In this document: positions 37,896 to 51,786 of the stretch, one piece after another
Position numbering within the stretch: the first letter of the stretch is position 1
How the letters are laid out: the number at the start of each line of letters is the position of its first letter
DNA from: [Enterobacter] lignolyticus SCF1
GTDB taxonomy: Bacteria; Pseudomonadota; Gammaproteobacteria; Enterobacterales; Enterobacteriaceae
NCBI RefSeq assembly: GCF_000164865.1
Contig: NC_014618.1
Span: 4,464,001-4,528,000, forward strand
Length of the DNA stretch: 64,000 bases
Reading direction: 5' to 3'
The notes under the pieces: generated by a model
Told to the model about the DNA's origin: nothing
The model's database searches: none
Seen by the model: only the letters and a program-made list of their open reading frames with translations
Program-made: the position numbers and the translations under genes

Positions 37896-39417
37896 TGTGT
37901 AAACTCCCCGTGGCGTGCTGATAGCCGGAAAACGCTGCGGCCAGAATGGCATCCTGCGTCCAGCCGTCGCGTGTAAAAGTCTCCACCAGCTTGCCGGCGG
38001 AAAGTACCGCAATGCGATCGCAAATCAGCATCAGTTCACGTAGATCGCTGGAGACAACGATCACCCCTTTCCCGCTTTGCGTTAATTCATTCAGGAGCAG
38101 ATAGATATCCCGCTTTGCGCCAACGTCAATACCGCGCGTCGGCTCATCGAAGAGAATCACATCGCAGCTCCGCTCCAGCCAGCGGCTAATCAATACCTTC
38201 TGCTGGTTGCCGCCAGACAGGCTATCGACCGCCAGCTGCGCGCCCGATGTACGAATCCCCAGGCGACTGATATATTTCTGCGCCAGCCTCTGCTCCCGGC
38301 CCGCGTCGAGCCACGACAGACGGCTTATCTTGTCACTGTTGCCCAGCGACGTATTCGCCGCCACGGACAGCGGCAGCAGCAGCCCCTCGCCTTTACGGTC
38401 TTCAGTCACCAGCGCAATGCGATGCGCTATCGCCTCTGCGGGCGAGCGAAGCGTCACGGCCTTTAGCGGGTCCCCCACCCACAGCTGGCCGCTATCGATA
38501 CGGTCGGCCGCGAAAATGGCCCGCATCAGCTCGGTGCGGCCAGCGCCGACCAGCCCGCTGATACCCAGCACCTCGCCGCGATGCAGCGTTAACGAGATAT
38601 CCTGCAAAACGTCGCCGCGGGTAAAGTGCTCAACCTTCAGTATCGGGTTTCCCTGGCGGCGGGCGCTGACGTCAAAGCGGCTGTCGAGATCGCGTCCGAC
38701 CATCAGCGAGACCAGCTGTTCGCTGCTGTAGCGCCTGATGTCATCGGTACAGACCATGTTGCCGTCTCGCAGCACCATAATCTCGTCAGCGACCTGCGCC
38801 AGCTCGTCGAGGCGATGGGAGATATAGATCAGCGACACGCCCCGCTGTTTGAACTGCTGAATTTGTGCGAACAGCAGCTCAACTTCGCGACTGGTCAGCA
38901 TAGCGGTCGGCTCATCCAGAATAAGAATACGGCTGTCGCCGATCAGATTACGGGCGATTTCAATCATCTGCTGATGACCGATACCGAGCTCTCCCACCAG
39001 CATGTCGGGATCCAGCGCCTGCAGGCCGACCGTCGCCATCACCGGGATGGCCATCTCGCGCAGGCGTTTACGGTTGATCCAGCCGCCCCGATTCGGCAGC
39101 CGATCGAGAAAGAGATTCTCGGCAATGGTCAGCGTAGGCAGCAGGTTCAGCTCCTGCATCACCATGCGAATGCCGAGTTTTTCCGCCTCCTTGCGGCTGG
39201 CGGGGGCGTAAGGCTGCCCGAGATAGGTCATGCTGCCCGTCGTCGGCGCAATCAGGCCGCCGATAATTTTCGATAGCGTACTTTTCCCTGCGCCATTTTC
39301 TCCGGTGAGCGCCAGCACTTTCCCGGAATACAACGTCAGATTAATATTGGTCAGCACCGGCTCGCTGTAGGTTTTACCCACGCCGGACATTGACAGGATC
39401 TCTTGATAATCAGCCAT
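37888..39417 (-). CDS. ABC sugar transporter ATP-binding protein, RbsA/MglA family
   Basis: 509 residues with two ABC cassettes, as in RbsA and MglA. The first has Walker A GENGAGKST, the degenerate signature LGIGHQQMIEIARNL and Walker B ILILDEPTAM. The second has the degenerate Walker A GLVGAGRTEL, signature DSLSGGNQQKVLISRWL and Walker B VILFDEPTRGIDVGAK. The weak Walker A of the second half is normal for this family. It powers import through the permease that follows. It lies 76 bp after the binding-protein gene. Confidence 0.93.
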   Translation of the reverse strand: MADYQEILSMSGVGKTYSEPVLTNINLTLYSGKVLALTGENGAGKSTLSKIIGGLIAPTTGSMTYLGQPYAPASRKEAEKLGIRMVMQELNLLPTLTIAENLFLDRLPNRGGWINRKRLREMAIPVMATVGLQALDPDMLVGELGIGHQQMIEIARNLIGDSRILILDEPTAMLTSREVELLFAQIQQFKQRGVSLIYISHRLDELAQVADEIMVLRDGNMVCTDDIRRYSSEQLVSLMVGRDLDSRFDVSARRQGNPILKVEHFTRGDVLQDISLTLHRGEVLGISGLVGAGRTELMRAIFAADRIDSGQLWVGDPLKAVTLRSPAEAIAHRIALVTEDRKGEGLLLPLSVAANTSLGNSDKISRLSWLDAGREQRLAQKYISRLGIRTSGAQLAVDSLSGGNQQKVLISRWLERSCDVILFDEPTRGIDVGAKRDIYLLLNELTQSGKGVIVVSSDLRELMLICDRIAVLSAGKLVETFTRDGWTQDAILAAAFSGYQHATGSLHNE

Positions 39418-39493
39418 TTCGTGCGCAATACCTGCTTTCGAATCCCAGAAACATCCGGGGCGTTTGCCTGGCCCCGGAGGGGTACATTGCCGC

Positions 39494-40456
39494 TTATTGC
39501 TTCACGATCAGTTTGACCGGCGTTTCAATGCTACCGGAAAGCTCGCTTTGCTTTTTGCCGGCTTTCAGGGCATCCAGCGCCGTATTGATACCAAAGACCG
39601 CCTGCTGGGAAGCGAACTGATCCGCCGTGGCCAGCACCCGGCCATCCTGCAGCATCGGTTTGATAGCGTCGATGTTGTCATAACCGACGACCTGCACCTG
39701 GCCGCGCTTGCCCGCCGCGCGAATCGCGGAAACCGCCCCCAGCGCCATGTTGTCGTTATCCGCCAGCAGCGCCTTAATATTGGGATATTCACTCAGCATT
39801 GCGGCAGCAATCGCGTTTGCGTTATTCATTTCCCATTGGCCGGACTGGACGGAAACGACCTTCATTCCGCCCTGCGACATCGCATCCTGGAAGCCCAGAG
39901 TACGCTGCTGGGAGTTGGTGGAGGTTGGGATACCTTCAATAATGCCCACCTCGTCGCCTGACTTCAGATGTTTTGCCAGATAATCACCGATATCTTTCGC
40001 CCCCTTGCGGTTGTTCGGCCCCACAAACGGGATGTTCAGGCCTTTATCCTTCAGCACCGCGTCATCGAATTTATTGTCGATATTGATCACTAATATCCCG
40101 GCATCAATCGCCTTTTTCACCACCGGCACCATCGCCTTCGAATCAGAGGGCGCAATAATGATGGCGTCCGCTTTCGAGACGATCATCTGCTCGACAATCT
40201 GGATCTGGCTGGCGGTATCTGTTTCATTTTTGATTCCGTTGGAAACCAGATCGAATTTATCGGCATTCTGCTTTTGATAATCTTTGGCGCCATTTTCCAT
40301 CGTCAGAAAAAATTCATTCGCCAGCGACTTCATTACCAGCGCTATTTTAGGTTTATGCGCCGGCGCATCGGCGGAAAACGCGGTCGTGGTCATTGCCGCC
40401 GACAACGTCAGGGCCACAGCAGTACTGATAAAATAAGAATACGCTTTTATATTCAT
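39494..40456 (-). CDS. Periplasmic sugar-binding protein, RbsB family
   Basis: 320 residues. A signal peptide (residues 1-29, ending TTTAFSADA) leads to a type-I periplasmic binding fold. The ALVMKSLANEFFLTMENGAKDYQKQ start and the blocks KADAIIIAPSDSKAMVPVVKK, VGIIEGIPTSTNSQQRTLGF and ALLADNDNMALGAVSAIRAAGK are typical of pentose/hexose/allose-type binders. The sequence does not tell me which sugar. First gene of the three-gene importer, transcribed away from rpoC. It differs from the K-12 gene set at this locus. Confidence 0.92.
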   Translation of the reverse strand: MNIKAYSYFISTAVALTLSAAMTTTAFSADAPAHKPKIALVMKSLANEFFLTMENGAKDYQKQNADKFDLVSNGIKNETDTASQIQIVEQMIVSKADAIIIAPSDSKAMVPVVKKAIDAGILVINIDNKFDDAVLKDKGLNIPFVGPNNRKGAKDIGDYLAKHLKSGDEVGIIEGIPTSTNSQQRTLGFQDAMSQGGMKVVSVQSGQWEMNNANAIAAAMLSEYPNIKALLADNDNMALGAVSAIRAAGKRGQVQVVGYDNIDAIKPMLQDGRVLATADQFASQQAVFGINTALDALKAGKKQSELSGSIETPVKLIVKQ

Positions 40457-40592
40457 GATAATTATCCAGTTTTATGGGTAGGGTATGACGCAATATCGGA
40501 TGCAGTATAGTTAAGCGTAATCGAGATCGAAGTGAGGCACTGCACATTATTTCAGCGGTATAGCCCGGAGACTCTGGACGGAAAAAGACAAT

Positions 40593-40624
40593 AAAAAAAA
40601 GGCCAGTCATCAGACTGGCCTTTT
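40593..40624 (-). terminator. Terminator of rpoBC
   Basis: GGCCAGTC-TGAT-GACTGGCC on the minus strand is followed by eight T's, 30 bp after the rpoC stop. It separates rpoBC from the ABC importer operon. Confidence 0.92.
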
Positions 40625-40649
40625 CGGCGTAGAACACTTGCGTGAACGA

Positions 40650-44873
<4,224 letters not shown>

Positions 44874-44949
44874 GGATTTGCTCCCGTCGGAGTTAGCACA
44901 TTCCGCTGCCGGGCGTTAACCCGGCAGCAGTGACCTGTTTGAGCGAGAA

Positions 44950-47900
44950 TTACTCGTCTTCCAGTTCGATGTTGATACCCAGCGAACGGATCTCTTTCAA
45001 CAGTACGTTGAAGGATTCCGGCATGCCCGGTTCCATCTGATGGTTGCCGTCCACGATGTTCTTATACATCTTGGTACGACCGTTCACGTCATCAGACTTA
45101 ACGGTAAGCATTTCCTGCAGGGTGTAGGCTGCGCCGTATGCTTCCAGCGCCCACACTTCCATCTCACCGAAGCGCTGACCACCGAACTGCGCCTTACCAC
45201 CCAGCGGCTGCTGGGTAACCAGGCTGTAGGAACCGGTGGAACGAGCGTGCATTTTGTCGTCGACCAGGTGGTTCAGTTTCAGCATGTACATGTAACCTAC
45301 GGTTACCGGACGCTCGAACTGTTCACCGGTACGGCCGTCAAACAGGGTGATCTGACCGGAGGTCGGCAGGTCGCCCAGCTGCAGCAGCTCTTTGATTTCC
45401 GCTTCTTTCGCACCGTCGAATACCGGCGTTGCGATCGGCATACCTTTACGCAGGTTTTCCGCCAGACGCAGAACTTCTTCATCGCTGAAGGTGCTCAGGT
45501 CGACTTTCTGACGAACGTCAGCGCCCAGATCGTACGCACGCTGGATGAACTCGCGCAGTTTCGCGACTTCCTGCTGCTGTTTCAGCATGGCGTTGATCTT
45601 GTCGCCGATGCCTTTCGCAGCCATACCCAGGTGGGTTTCCAGAATCTGACCGATGTTCATACGAGACGGTACGCCCAGCGGGTTCAGTACGATATCTACC
45701 GGCGTACCGTTAGCATCGTGCGGCATATCTTCGATCGGGTTGATCTTAGAGATAACACCCTTGTTACCGTGACGGCCCGCCATCTTATCACCCGGCTGGA
45801 TCTGACGTTTAACGGCCAGATAGACCTTAACAATCTTCAGCACGCCCGGTGCCAGATCGTCGCCCTGAGTGATTTTGCGGCGTTTCGCTTCGAGTTTCTT
45901 CTCGAACTCGTGCTTCAGTTCGTCATACTGCTCAGCCAGCTGTTCCAGCTGATTCTGTTTCTCTTCGTCGGTCAGGCCCAGTTCCAGCCAGCGATCGCGC
46001 GGCAGTTTGTCCAGCTTCTCGGCTTCAACGCCGCCGGAAACCAGCACCGCATAGATACGGCTGAACAGACCCGCTTCGAGGATCTGCAGTTCTTCAGACA
46101 GGTCTTTCTTCGCCTGCTTGAGCTGCATTTCTTCGATTTCCAGCGCGCGTTTGTCTTTCTCAACGCCGTCGCGAGTGAAGACCTGAACGTCGATAACGGT
46201 ACCGGAAACACCGTTCGGCACGCGCAGAGAAGAGTCTTTAACGTCAGACGCTTTCTCACCGAAGATCGCGCGCAGCAGTTTCTCTTCTGGCGTCAGCTGG
46301 GTTTCACCTTTCGGCGTTACCTTACCGACCAGAATGTCGCCGCCGGTCACTTCCGCACCGATGTAAACGATACCGGATTCGTCCAGTTTAGAGAGCGCAG
46401 CTTCACCCACGTTCGGGATATCAGCGGTGATCTCTTCCGGCCCCAGCTTGGTGTCACGGGACACGCACGCCAGTTCCTGGATGTGAATGGTGGTGAAACG
46501 ATCTTCCTGAACCACACGCTCGGAGACGAGGATGGAGTCTTCGAAGTTGTAGCCGTTCCACGGCATGAACGCTACGCGCATGTTCTGACCGAGCGCCAGT
46601 TCACCGAGGTCGGTGGACGGACCGTCAGCCAACACGTCGCCGCGCTCAACCGGCTCACCCAGAGAGACACACGGCATCTGGTTGATGCAGGTGTTCTGGT
46701 TAGAACGGGTGTATTTGGTCAGGTTATAGATGTCGATACCTGCTTCGCCCGGGTACATCTCGTCTTCGTTAACTTTGATAACGATACGGGACGCATCCAC
46801 GTACTGCACCAGACCGCCGCGTTTCGCAACCGCAGTTACACCGGAGTCAACGGCAACAGCACGTTCCATACCGGTACCTACCAGCGGCTTATCAGCGCGC
46901 AGGGTCGGGACCGCCTGACGTTGCATGTTCGCACCCATCAATGCACGGTTGGCGTCATCGTGTTCCAGGAACGGGATCAGGGACGCACCGACGGATACCA
47001 CCTGCTGGGTGGATACGTCCATGTAGTCGACCTGGTCGCGGCTGAACAGGCTGGATTCGCCTTTGCTACGGCAGGTAACCAGATCTTCTACGAAGTGGCC
47101 GTCGTCATCCAGGTTGGAGTTCGCCTGAGCGATAACGTAGTTGCCTTCTTCGATAGCAGACAGGTAATGAATTTCGTCGGTCACAACGCCGTCGGTCACT
47201 TTACGATACGGGGTTTCCAGGAAACCGTATTCGTTCGTCTGTGCGTACACGGACAGGGAGTTGATCAGACCGATGTTCGGACCTTCAGGGGTTTCGATTG
47301 GACATACGCGACCGTAGTGAGTCGGGTGTACGTCTCGAACTTCGAAGCCTGCGCGCTCACGGGTCAGACCGCCTGGGCCGAGTGCAGAGATACGACGCTT
47401 GTGCGTAATCTCAGACAGCGGGTTGTTCTGGTCCATGAACTGGGACAGCTGGCTGGAACCGAAGAACTCTTTCACCGCCGCGGAAATCGGCTTGGCGTTG
47501 ATCATGTCCTGAGGCATCAGGGTATCCAGATCGCCCAGAGACAGACGCTCTTTCACCGCACGCTCTACACGCACCAGGCCAACGCGGAACTGGTTTTCCG
47601 CCATTTCGCCAACGGAACGGATACGACGGTTGCCGAGGTGGTCGATATCGTCCACTTCGCCCTTGCCGTTACGGATATCGATAAGCTTCTTCATCACGTC
47701 GATGATGTCAGCTTTGCTCAGAATGCCGGAGCCTTCGATTTCGTCGCGCAGCAGAGAACGGTTGAACTTCATGCGGCCGACCGCAGACAGGTCATAGCGG
47801 TCTTCGGAGAAGAACAGGTTCTCAAACAGGCTTTCAGCCGCTTCGCGAGTCGGCGGCTCACCCGGGCGCATCATGCGGTAGATTTCTACCAGCGCGCTCA

Positions 47901-48978
47901 GACGATCGTTGGTCGGGTCGACGCGTACGGTTTCAGACATGTACGGGCCGTGGTCCAGATCGTTGGTGAACAGGGTCTCAATGCGCTTGTGGCCGGACTG
48001 GCTCAGCTTCGCCAGCAGATCCAGGCTCAGCTCCATGTTCGCCGGGCAGATCAGCTCGCCGGTAGATTCATCAACGTAATCTTTAGCGGCAACCTTACCT
48101 GCGATGTACTCAACCGGAACTTCGATGTGTTTGATTTCATCTTTTTCCAGCTGGCGGATGTGGCGCGCAGTGATACGACGACCTTTCTCAACGTAGATTT
48201 TACCGTTGGCTTCGATGTCGAACGACGCGGTTTCGCCACGCAGGCGTTCCGGCAACAGCTCCATCTGCAGCTTGTTGTCGCGGATTTCAAAGACCACTTT
48301 CTCGAAGAACAGATCGAGGATCTGCTCGGTGGTGTAATTCAGCGCACGCAGAATAATGGTCGCAGGCAGTTTACGACGACGGTCGATACGAACGAACAGG
48401 TTGTCTTTCGGATCGAATTCGAAGTCCAGCCAGGAGCCGCGGTAAGGGATAATACGCGCGTTATACAGCACTTTACCCGAAGAGTGGGTTTTACCCTTGT
48501 CGCTGTCAAAGAAGACGCCAGGGCTACGGTGCAGCTGAGAAACGATAACACGCTCAGTACCGTTGATGACAAAGGTACCGTTATCGGTCATGAGCGGAAT
48601 TTCGCCCATGTAGACTTCTTGTTCTTTAATGTCTTTTACGGTGCCTTCCGGCGCTTCACGCTCGTAGATCACCAGACGCAGCTTAACGCGCAGCGGGGCG
48701 GAATAGGTCACGCCACGGATCTGACATTCCTGAACGTCAAATACCGGCTCGCCCAGGCGATAGCTAACATACTGCAGCTCAGAATTGCCGCTATAGCTCG
48801 CAATAGGGAACACGGAGCGGAAAGCCGCTTCCAGACCGTACTGACCTTCAGGATCTTGCTCGATAAACTTCTGGAACGAGTCAAGCTGGATAGAAAGGAG
48901 ATATGGCACATCCAGTACTTGTGGACGTTTACCAAAATCCTTACGAATACGTTTTTTCTCGGTATAGGAGTAAACCAT
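44950..48978 (-). CDS. rpoB: RNA polymerase subunit beta
   Basis: 1342 residues from ATG 48976-48978 (MVYSYTEKKRIRKDFG), as in E. coli; a longer in-frame reading from 49020 lacks homology. The rifampicin region (about 507-572) reads SSQLSQFMDQNNPLSEITHK and RRISALGPGGLTRERAGFEV, wild type at the common resistance positions Ser512, Asp516, His526 and Ser531. The catalytic lysines in GDKMAGRHGNKGVISKI are intact. It follows rplL through an attenuator at 49229-49259. Confidence 0.99.
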   Translation of the reverse strand: MVYSYTEKKRIRKDFGKRPQVLDVPYLLSIQLDSFQKFIEQDPEGQYGLEAAFRSVFPIASYSGNSELQYVSYRLGEPVFDVQECQIRGVTYSAPLRVKLRLVIYEREAPEGTVKDIKEQEVYMGEIPLMTDNGTFVINGTERVIVSQLHRSPGVFFDSDKGKTHSSGKVLYNARIIPYRGSWLDFEFDPKDNLFVRIDRRRKLPATIILRALNYTTEQILDLFFEKVVFEIRDNKLQMELLPERLRGETASFDIEANGKIYVEKGRRITARHIRQLEKDEIKHIEVPVEYIAGKVAAKDYVDESTGELICPANMELSLDLLAKLSQSGHKRIETLFTNDLDHGPYMSETVRVDPTNDRLSALVEIYRMMRPGEPPTREAAESLFENLFFSEDRYDLSAVGRMKFNRSLLRDEIEGSGILSKADIIDVMKKLIDIRNGKGEVDDIDHLGNRRIRSVGEMAENQFRVGLVRVERAVKERLSLGDLDTLMPQDMINAKPISAAVKEFFGSSQLSQFMDQNNPLSEITHKRRISALGPGGLTRERAGFEVRDVHPTHYGRVCPIETPEGPNIGLINSLSVYAQTNEYGFLETPYRKVTDGVVTDEIHYLSAIEEGNYVIAQANSNLDDDGHFVEDLVTCRSKGESSLFSRDQVDYMDVSTQQVVSVGASLIPFLEHDDANRALMGANMQRQAVPTLRADKPLVGTGMERAVAVDSGVTAVAKRGGLVQYVDASRIVIKVNEDEMYPGEAGIDIYNLTKYTRSNQNTCINQMPCVSLGEPVERGDVLADGPSTDLGELALGQNMRVAFMPWNGYNFEDSILVSERVVQEDRFTTIHIQELACVSRDTKLGPEEITADIPNVGEAALSKLDESGIVYIGAEVTGGDILVGKVTPKGETQLTPEEKLLRAIFGEKASDVKDSSLRVPNGVSGTVIDVQVFTRDGVEKDKRALEIEEMQLKQAKKDLSEELQILEAGLFSRIYAVLVSGGVEAEKLDKLPRDRWLELGLTDEEKQNQLEQLAEQYDELKHEFEKKLEAKRRKITQGDDLAPGVLKIVKVYLAVKRQIQPGDKMAGRHGNKGVISKINPIEDMPHDANGTPVDIVLNPLGVPSRMNIGQILETHLGMAAKGIGDKINAMLKQQQEVAKLREFIQRAYDLGADVRQKVDLSTFSDEEVLRLAENLRKGMPIATPVFDGAKEAEIKELLQLGDLPTSGQITLFDGRTGEQFERPVTVGYMYMLKLNHLVDDKMHARSTGSYSLVTQQPLGGKAQFGGQRFGEMEVWALEAYGAAYTLQEMLTVKSDDVNGRTKMYKNIVDGNHQMEPGMPESFNVLLKEIRSLGINIELEDE

Positions 48979-49228
48979 AGGGTTCCTCAGCTCGCTGACA
49001 AGTCGACCCACTCTGCCCATTCGACGGGCAGTTTATGCAACACTATTTTGTTGACCGGAAAATGGAACACTTTCCGCAATGCCTGTTGCTATCACGCTTA
49101 AACCATTTCATTGCGATTTACACAGAACGCGAGCCCTGTCGCAGTATATTAAGTCGTCGATAGAAACAAGCATTGTCAGGCTAACCAGCAGTCAAACAGT
49201 GTGAAATGCTACTGGCGCCCTACAGCGC

Positions 49229-49259
49229 AAAAAGGCTGGTGACCAAAAAGTCACCAGCC
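49229..49259 (-). terminator. rplL-rpoB attenuator
   Basis: GGCTGGTGAC-loop-GTCACCAGCC on the minus strand is followed by a short T run, about 40 bp after the rplL stop. A second hairpin, CAGCCTGA/TCAGGCTG, lies at 49262-49281. The 320-bp rplL-rpoB spacer in E. coli holds a partial terminator and an RNase III site that set the ribosomal protein to RNA polymerase ratio. I see the same hairpin here and no gene in the spacer. Confidence 0.85.
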
Positions 49260-49298
49260 ATCAGCCTGATTTCTCAGGCTGCAACCGGAAGGGTTGGC

Positions 49299-49667
49299 TT
49301 ATTTAACTTCAACTTCAGCGCCAGCTTCTTCCAGAGATTTTTTCAGAGCTTCAGCGTCATCTTTGCTCACGCCTTCTTTCAGAGCGGCCGGAGCAGATTC
49401 TACCAGGTCTTTAGCTTCTTTCAGACCCAGGCCAGTTGCGCCACGTACTGCTTTGATAACAGCAACTTTGTTAGCGCCAGCGGCTTTCAGAATTACGTCG
49501 AACTCAGTTTTTTCTTCAGCAGCTTCAGCAGCCGGGCCTGCAGCAACAGCTACAGCAGCAGCAGCGGAAACACCGAATTTTTCTTCCATTGCAGAGATCA
49601 GTTCTACAACGTCCATTACGGACATAGCGGCAACTGCTTCAATGATTTGATCTTTAGTGATAGACAT
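49299..49667 (-). CDS. rplL: 50S ribosomal protein L7/L12
   Basis: 122 residues, one more than E. coli. An N-terminal dimerisation domain (MSITKDQIIEAVAAMSVMDV) leads to an Ala-rich hinge (AAAAVAVAAGPAAEAAEEK) and a C-terminal domain with GLGLKEAKDLVESAP that contacts elongation factors. It is co-transcribed with rplJ, 66 bp upstream. Confidence 0.98.
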   Translation of the reverse strand: MSITKDQIIEAVAAMSVMDVVELISAMEEKFGVSAAAAVAVAAGPAAEAAEEKTEFDVILKAAGANKVAVIKAVRGATGLGLKEAKDLVESAPAALKEGVSKDDAEALKKSLEEAGAEVEVK

Positions 49668-49733
49668 TTAAATTGTTCCTGAATATCAGAATAAGTTTAT
49701 ACGTAAGCGAATGCTTTATAAAGACAACTGCGA

Positions 49734-50231
49734 TTAAGCAGCTTCTTTCGCATCGCGTACAGCAGCCAGAGTACGAACCAGTTTGCCAGCCGAAGCTTCT
49801 TTCATGGTTGCCATCAGGCGTGCAATTGCTTCTTCGTATGTCGGCAGAGTTGCCAGGCGGTCGATCTGAGACGCCGGGATCAGCTCACCTTCAAAGGCAG
49901 CGGCTTTGACCTCAAATTTTGCATTCGCTTTCGCGAACTCTTTGAACAGACGAGCGGCAGCGCCCGGGTGTTCCATAGAGTATGCAATCAGGGTCGGACC
50001 AACAAACGCGTCTTTCAGGCACTCGAACTGAGTACCTTCAACAACACGGCGCAGCAGGGTGTTGCGAACAACACGCATGTAAACGCCGGCTTCGCGACCT
50101 GCTTTACGCAGTTCAGTCATTTTATCTACAGTCACGCCACGGGAATCCGCAACTACTGCAGACAGCGCGCCTTTGGCTACTTCGCTGACTTCAGCAACAA
50201 TCGCTTGTTTGTCTTGAAGATTTAAAGCCAT
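49734..50231 (-). CDS. rplJ: 50S ribosomal protein L10
   Basis: 165 residues, as in E. coli (MALNLQDKQAIVAEVSEVAK). It anchors the L7/L12 stalk on 23S rRNA and, as the L10-(L7/L12) complex, represses its own mRNA through the leader. The start is preceded by AGGAG. Followed by rplL. Confidence 0.98.
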   Translation of the reverse strand: MALNLQDKQAIVAEVSEVAKGALSAVVADSRGVTVDKMTELRKAGREAGVYMRVVRNTLLRRVVEGTQFECLKDAFVGPTLIAYSMEHPGAAARLFKEFAKANAKFEVKAAAFEGELIPASQIDRLATLPTYEEAIARLMATMKEASAGKLVRTLAAVRDAKEAA

Positions 50232-50289
50232 TAGCTTTGCTCCTGGATGTTTGCCAGAGTAAATCTCTGGAACTCACTTCACTCTTTTC

Positions 50290-50480
50290 AACGAAAAGAG
50301 CGTCTTAACACGGTGAGCAGAAACAAGCCAAAGATACTTAAAAAAATAGTCTTCAGGTTCTGTCACCGTCTACGCAGGGAATTAAGTTCCTGTTACGAAA
50401 CACCTGCGGTCTTGGACGGAGGCCTGGATAAGGCCAGGCTCCAACCGAAAAATTTTTCGTGGGGGTAAGATTGTAGACAA
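50290..50480 (-). promoter_or_regulatory. L10 autoregulatory leader of rplJL
   Basis: The 275-bp rplA-rplJ spacer codes for nothing. It contains paired segments such as CGGAGGCCTGGATAAGGCCA and CAGGTGTTTCGTAACAGGAA on the transcribed strand, in the place of the known L10 leader RNA that binds L10-(L7/L12) and masks rplJ translation. Boundaries are approximate. Confidence 0.65.
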
Positions 50481-50506
50481 AATCACCACCCACGTAAAGA
50501 CTAATC

Positions 50507-51211
50507 TTAGTTCGCAGAAGCGCTCAGACCAGCCTGATCAACGGCAACGCCAGCACCCATGGTGGTGGAGATGCTGATTTTCTTGATGTACACGCCTTTC
50601 GCCTGAGTCGGTTTAGCTTTTTTCAGCGCAACCAGCAGAGCTTCCAGGTTTTCTTTCAGTTTGTCAGCGTCAAAGTCCACTTTACCGATGGTGGTGTGGA
50701 TGATGCCGTTTTTGTCGTTACGGTAACGAACCTGACCTGCTTTAGCGTTTTTAACCGCTTCAGCAACGTTCGGAGTTACGGTACCCACTTTCGGGTTTGG
50801 CATCAGGCCGCGCGGACCCAGAACCTGGCCCAGCTGGCCAACAACGCGCATTGCATCCGGGGAAGCAATAACAACGTCAAAGTTCATTTCGCCTTTCTTG
50901 ATCTGGTCAGCCAGATCTTCCATACCTACCAGCTCAGCGCCAGCTGCTTTAGCAGCTTCAGCGTTCGGGCCCTGGGTAAATACGGCTACGCGGACAGAAC
51001 GGCCAGTACCGTGCGGCAGTACAGTTGCACCACGTACGTTCTGGTCAGATTTACGAGCGTCGATACCGAGGTTGACAGCAACGTCTACGCTTTCGGTAAA
51101 TTTAGCGGTGGCCAGCTCTTTCAGCAGAGAGATAGCTTCGTTGATGTCGTACTGTTTAGTTGCATCAACTTTCTCACGGATCACGCGCATGCGCTTGGTC
51201 AGTTTAGCCAT
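50507..51211 (-). CDS. rplA: 50S ribosomal protein L1
   Basis: 234 residues, as in E. coli (MAKLTKRMRVIREKVDATKQ). It binds 23S rRNA at the E-site stalk and represses the rplKA mRNA. The signature IASPDAMRVVGQLGQVLGPR and the C-terminal PTQAKGVYIKKISISTTMG are present. It lies 3 bp after rplK. Confidence 0.98.
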   Translation of the reverse strand: MAKLTKRMRVIREKVDATKQYDINEAISLLKELATAKFTESVDVAVNLGIDARKSDQNVRGATVLPHGTGRSVRVAVFTQGPNAEAAKAAGAELVGMEDLADQIKKGEMNFDVVIASPDAMRVVGQLGQVLGPRGLMPNPKVGTVTPNVAEAVKNAKAGQVRYRNDKNGIIHTTIGKVDFDADKLKENLEALLVALKKAKPTQAKGVYIKKISISTTMGAGVAVDQAGLSASAN

Positions 51212-51214
51212 TTC

Positions 51215-51643
51215 TTAGTCCTCCACTACCAGGCCCATGGAACGCGCAGTACCTTCGATTGAGCGAGTCATCGCTTCAATGTCGGCACCGGTCATGTCGG
51301 CAGCTTTAGTCTGCGCGATTTCCTGCAGCTGAGCGCGAGAAATTTTACCAACTTTCTCTTTGTTCGGCTTACCGGAACCAGACTTGATGCCTGCAGCTTT
51401 CTTCAGCAGAACGGCAGCCGGCGGAGTCTTGGTTACGAAAGTGAAAGAACGGTCAGCGTAAACAGTGATAACTACCGGAATCGGCAGACCTTTTTCCATG
51501 GAATCAGTTTTGGCGTTGAACGCTTTGCAGAATTCCATGATGTTTACGCCCTGCTGACCCAGAGCCGGACCTACCGGTGGGCTCGGGTTAGCCATACCAG
51601 CTGCAACCTGCAGCTTGACATAGGCTTGTACTTTCTTAGCCAT
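51215..51643 (-). CDS. rplK: 50S ribosomal protein L11
   Basis: 142 residues, as in E. coli (MAKKVQAYVKLQVAAGMANP). It binds the GTPase-associated centre and is needed for RelA activation. The Pro-rich N domain SPPVGPALGQQGVNIMEFCK and the C-terminal RNA-binding domain are intact. First gene of rplKA, with its promoter in the nusG-rplK spacer. Confidence 0.98.
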   Translation of the reverse strand: MAKKVQAYVKLQVAAGMANPSPPVGPALGQQGVNIMEFCKAFNAKTDSMEKGLPIPVVITVYADRSFTFVTKTPPAAVLLKKAAGIKSGSGKPNKEKVGKISRAQLQEIAQTKAADMTGADIEAMTRSIEGTARSMGLVVED

Positions 51644-51739
51644 TTAAATTTCCTCTAGTGGGTATAGCGCCTCAAGGAGGCTCCCCGTGATTAATACGTG
51701 ATTTATGCGCGCAAGGCCCATAAATACAAAAGGCGCGAA

Positions 51740-51768
51740 ATTGTATTCCAATCTCGCGCCTTGTGCAA
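51740..51768 (-). promoter_or_regulatory. Promoter of rplKA (P-L11)
   Basis: On the minus strand -35 TTGCAC (51763-51768) and -10 TACAAT (51740-51745) are 17 bp apart. The inverted repeat AAGGCGCGA/TCGCGCCTT overlaps the spacer and the initial transcribed region, so the same DNA can act as a terminator for the nusG transcript. Confidence 0.8.
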
Positions 51769-51786
51769 CGTTTGATCGCTGCTTAT

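Noticed and set aside
45040..49101. 1353-codon open frame opposite rpoB, and a 777-codon frame opposite rpoC (40638-42971)
   Set aside because: Both are antisense shadows of highly expressed, strongly codon-biased genes, with no ribosome site and implausible composition.
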